NCBI GenBank assembly: GCA_016935775.1
Contig: JAFGQF010000229.1
Span: 1-6,203 of the forward strand
Direction: 5' to 3'
Origin: Caldifarciminota bacterium
GTDB taxonomy: Bacteria; Hydrothermota; Tepidihabitantia; Tepidihabitantales; Tepidihabitantaceae
Length of the DNA: 6,203 nucleotides
Both the position numbers and the translations under genes were made by a program. The stretch's first letter is position 1, and the number at the start of each line of letters is the position of its first letter. Below are positions 5,257-6,203 of the stretch, one piece after another. The notes under the pieces were generated by a model, which was given only the letters and a program-made list of their open reading frames with translations, was not told the origin of the DNA and did not search any database.

Positions 5257-6203
5257 TCAATCCAGCCGCACCAGCCGGCCCGCGACCCGCCCGCCGGCCC
5301 ACTCGACGCGCCACAGGTACACGCCCGCGCCGACGCGCCGGCCCGCCTCGTCGCGGCCGTCCCAGGAGAGCGCGCCCGCGCCACCGACCGCGCGCACCAC
5401 CCGGCCCGCGGCGTCGCAGATTTCCAGCCGCAGCGGCCCGCTCGCCCCCGGCAAACTGAACCGCACCGGCCCGGCCGAAGGGTTCGGCGCGACCCGCACC
5501 GGCCGGCAGGTGAAGTTCGGCAGCTCGGCCACGCCGGTCATCACCCCGACCGGGTAATGGTAGCCGATGTCGATCGGCGACGAATCCATCACCGAATCGG
5601 TCCGGGTGGACCAGGCCAGCGCCATCGAGTCGAGGTTCACCGGCCAGCCCGACACCACCGTGTCGCCCGCGTCCACGCACGGGCTGTTCGCCGGCTGCCC
5701 GGCCGCGACCTGGCCCAGGCAGTACTCGCCCATCGGCCCGGCCGCGAACAGCGGGTCGGCCGAGATATCGCCCGTCCCGGGCGAGCAGTTGACGTAGTTG
5801 CCGCCGGAGTTGTTCCAGACGTCGTTGAACGAGTTGTGAAGCAGCGCCGATGTGTGGTCGTAGCGGAAGAACCCGCCGCCCGAGCCGGCCGAGTTGCCGG
5901 CGACGATGTTGTTCTTCGCCGTCGCTTCGGCGTTCAGGTAGACGAACACCCCGCCGCCGTATGCCCAATTCCCGCCCTGGCAAGTGTTGCCGACAATCGT
6001 GTTGCCGTACAGCTCGGCCCCGACCCCGGTGCAGGCCACCCCGGCGCCATAGTTCCAGGCATTGGTCCGGTTGACGTTGCCGACGACCAGGTTCGAGAAC
6101 AACAGCGCCCCGTTGTCGACATACACCCCCGCGCCGTGGCCGCGGTTCGACGGGTTGAGCCGGGACTCGTTGGCGTTGCCGCGGATGACGTTCTGCCAGA
6201 TGA
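5257..6203 (-). CDS. Secreted right-handed beta-helix protein with FlgD/T9SS-type C-terminal tail; N-terminus outside the window
   Basis: The last 314 residues are visible, open to the window edge with no start inside it. Residues 1 to about 135 (from the edge) are beta-helix coils, each built on an N-x-I/V-x-G-N core followed by G-x-G-V. Examples are Q-N-V-I-R-G-N, S-N-L-V-V-G-N, G-N-T-I-V-G-N and N-N-I-V-A-G-N. Next comes the usual closing block of such proteins: S-P-C-V-D-A-G (173-179) and D-I-G-Y-H-Y-P (211-217). The last 80 residues (5260-5499) are an Ig-like FlgD/Por-secretion-type tail with A-P-N-P-S-A-G, D-A-A-G-R-V-V and G-A-G-V-Y-L-W-R. Such tails direct proteins to the cell surface or outside in FCB-type bacteria. 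The beta-helix is often a carbohydrate-active or adhesive fold, but no catalytic residues can be assigned here. The signal peptide would be outside the window. Its partner genes, if any, are also not visible. Confidence 0.9.
   Translation of the reverse strand, partial: IWQNVIRGNANESRLNPSNRGHGAGVYVDNGALLFSNLVVGNVNRTNAWNYGAGVACTGVGAELYGNTIVGNTCQGGNWAYGGGVFVYLNAEATAKNNIVAGNSAGSGGGFFRYDHTSALLHNSFNDVWNNSGGNYVNCSPGTGDISADPLFAAGPMGEYCLGQVAAGQPANSPCVDAGDTVVSGWPVNLDSMALAWSTRTDSVMDSSPIDIGYHYPVGVMTGVAELPNFTCRPVRVAPNPSAGPVRFSLPGASGPLRLEICDAAGRVVRAVGGAGALSWDGRDEAGRRVGAGVYLWRVEWAGGRVAGRLVRLD

Noticed and set aside
5225..5983. Second minus-strand frame inside the beta-helix gene
   Set aside because: Arg/Gly-rich low-complexity product; the alternative frame contains the beta-helix coils and a FlgD-type tail.

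Overview
All protein genes seen in this 6.2 kb window lie on the minus strand, so they read from right to left. GC content is high throughout (roughly two thirds by eye). The window suggests an uncultured bacterium. The rightmost gene ends in a FlgD/T9SS-type secretion tail after a right-handed beta-helix and a 'DIGYHYP' linker. That architecture is common in FCB-type and candidate-phylum bacteria (for example Eisenbacteria, WOR-3 or Zixibacteria-like lineages). This placement is an inference, and no marker gene in the window confirms it. None of the five visible start codons has a convincing Shine-Dalgarno sequence.

Layout in transcription order, right to left. (1) 6203-5257: the C-terminal part of a secreted parallel beta-helix protein with a FlgD-like sorting tail; its start lies outside the window. 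(2) 5190-3442: a TrkH/KtrB-type K+ transporter with a four-helix N-terminal extension that resembles a voltage-sensor domain. (3) 3397-2312: a textbook MscS small-conductance mechanosensitive channel, preceded by a promoter candidate that would give a nearly leaderless mRNA. (4) 2294-846: a CstB-like fusion of a persulfide dioxygenase (metallo-beta-lactamase fold), a degenerate rhodanese and an active rhodanese. (5) 846-319 and (6) 319-1: two half-size YeeE/YedE sulfur-transport proteins, the second cut by the window edge. Genes 4-5 and 5-6 each overlap by one base in a TGATG stop-start.

The window therefore holds two physiological themes. The first is osmotic and ion balance: K+ uptake by TrkH and emergency solute release by MscS. 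The second is sulfane-sulfur handling: a persulfide-oxidising, thiosulfate-processing enzyme with a split thiosulfate or sulfur-compound permease. The 17-base gap between mscS and the dioxygenase gene suggests that the sulfur genes may be co-transcribed from the mscS promoter.

There is no gene-free stretch longer than about 66 bases. I see no tRNA, rRNA, CRISPR array, insertion sequence or riboswitch. Most of the window is well-understood families. The less ordinary points are the voltage-sensor-like module on TrkH, the Cys-containing tail on the CstB-like protein, the Ala-Pro hinge in MscS and the likely leaderless transcription.
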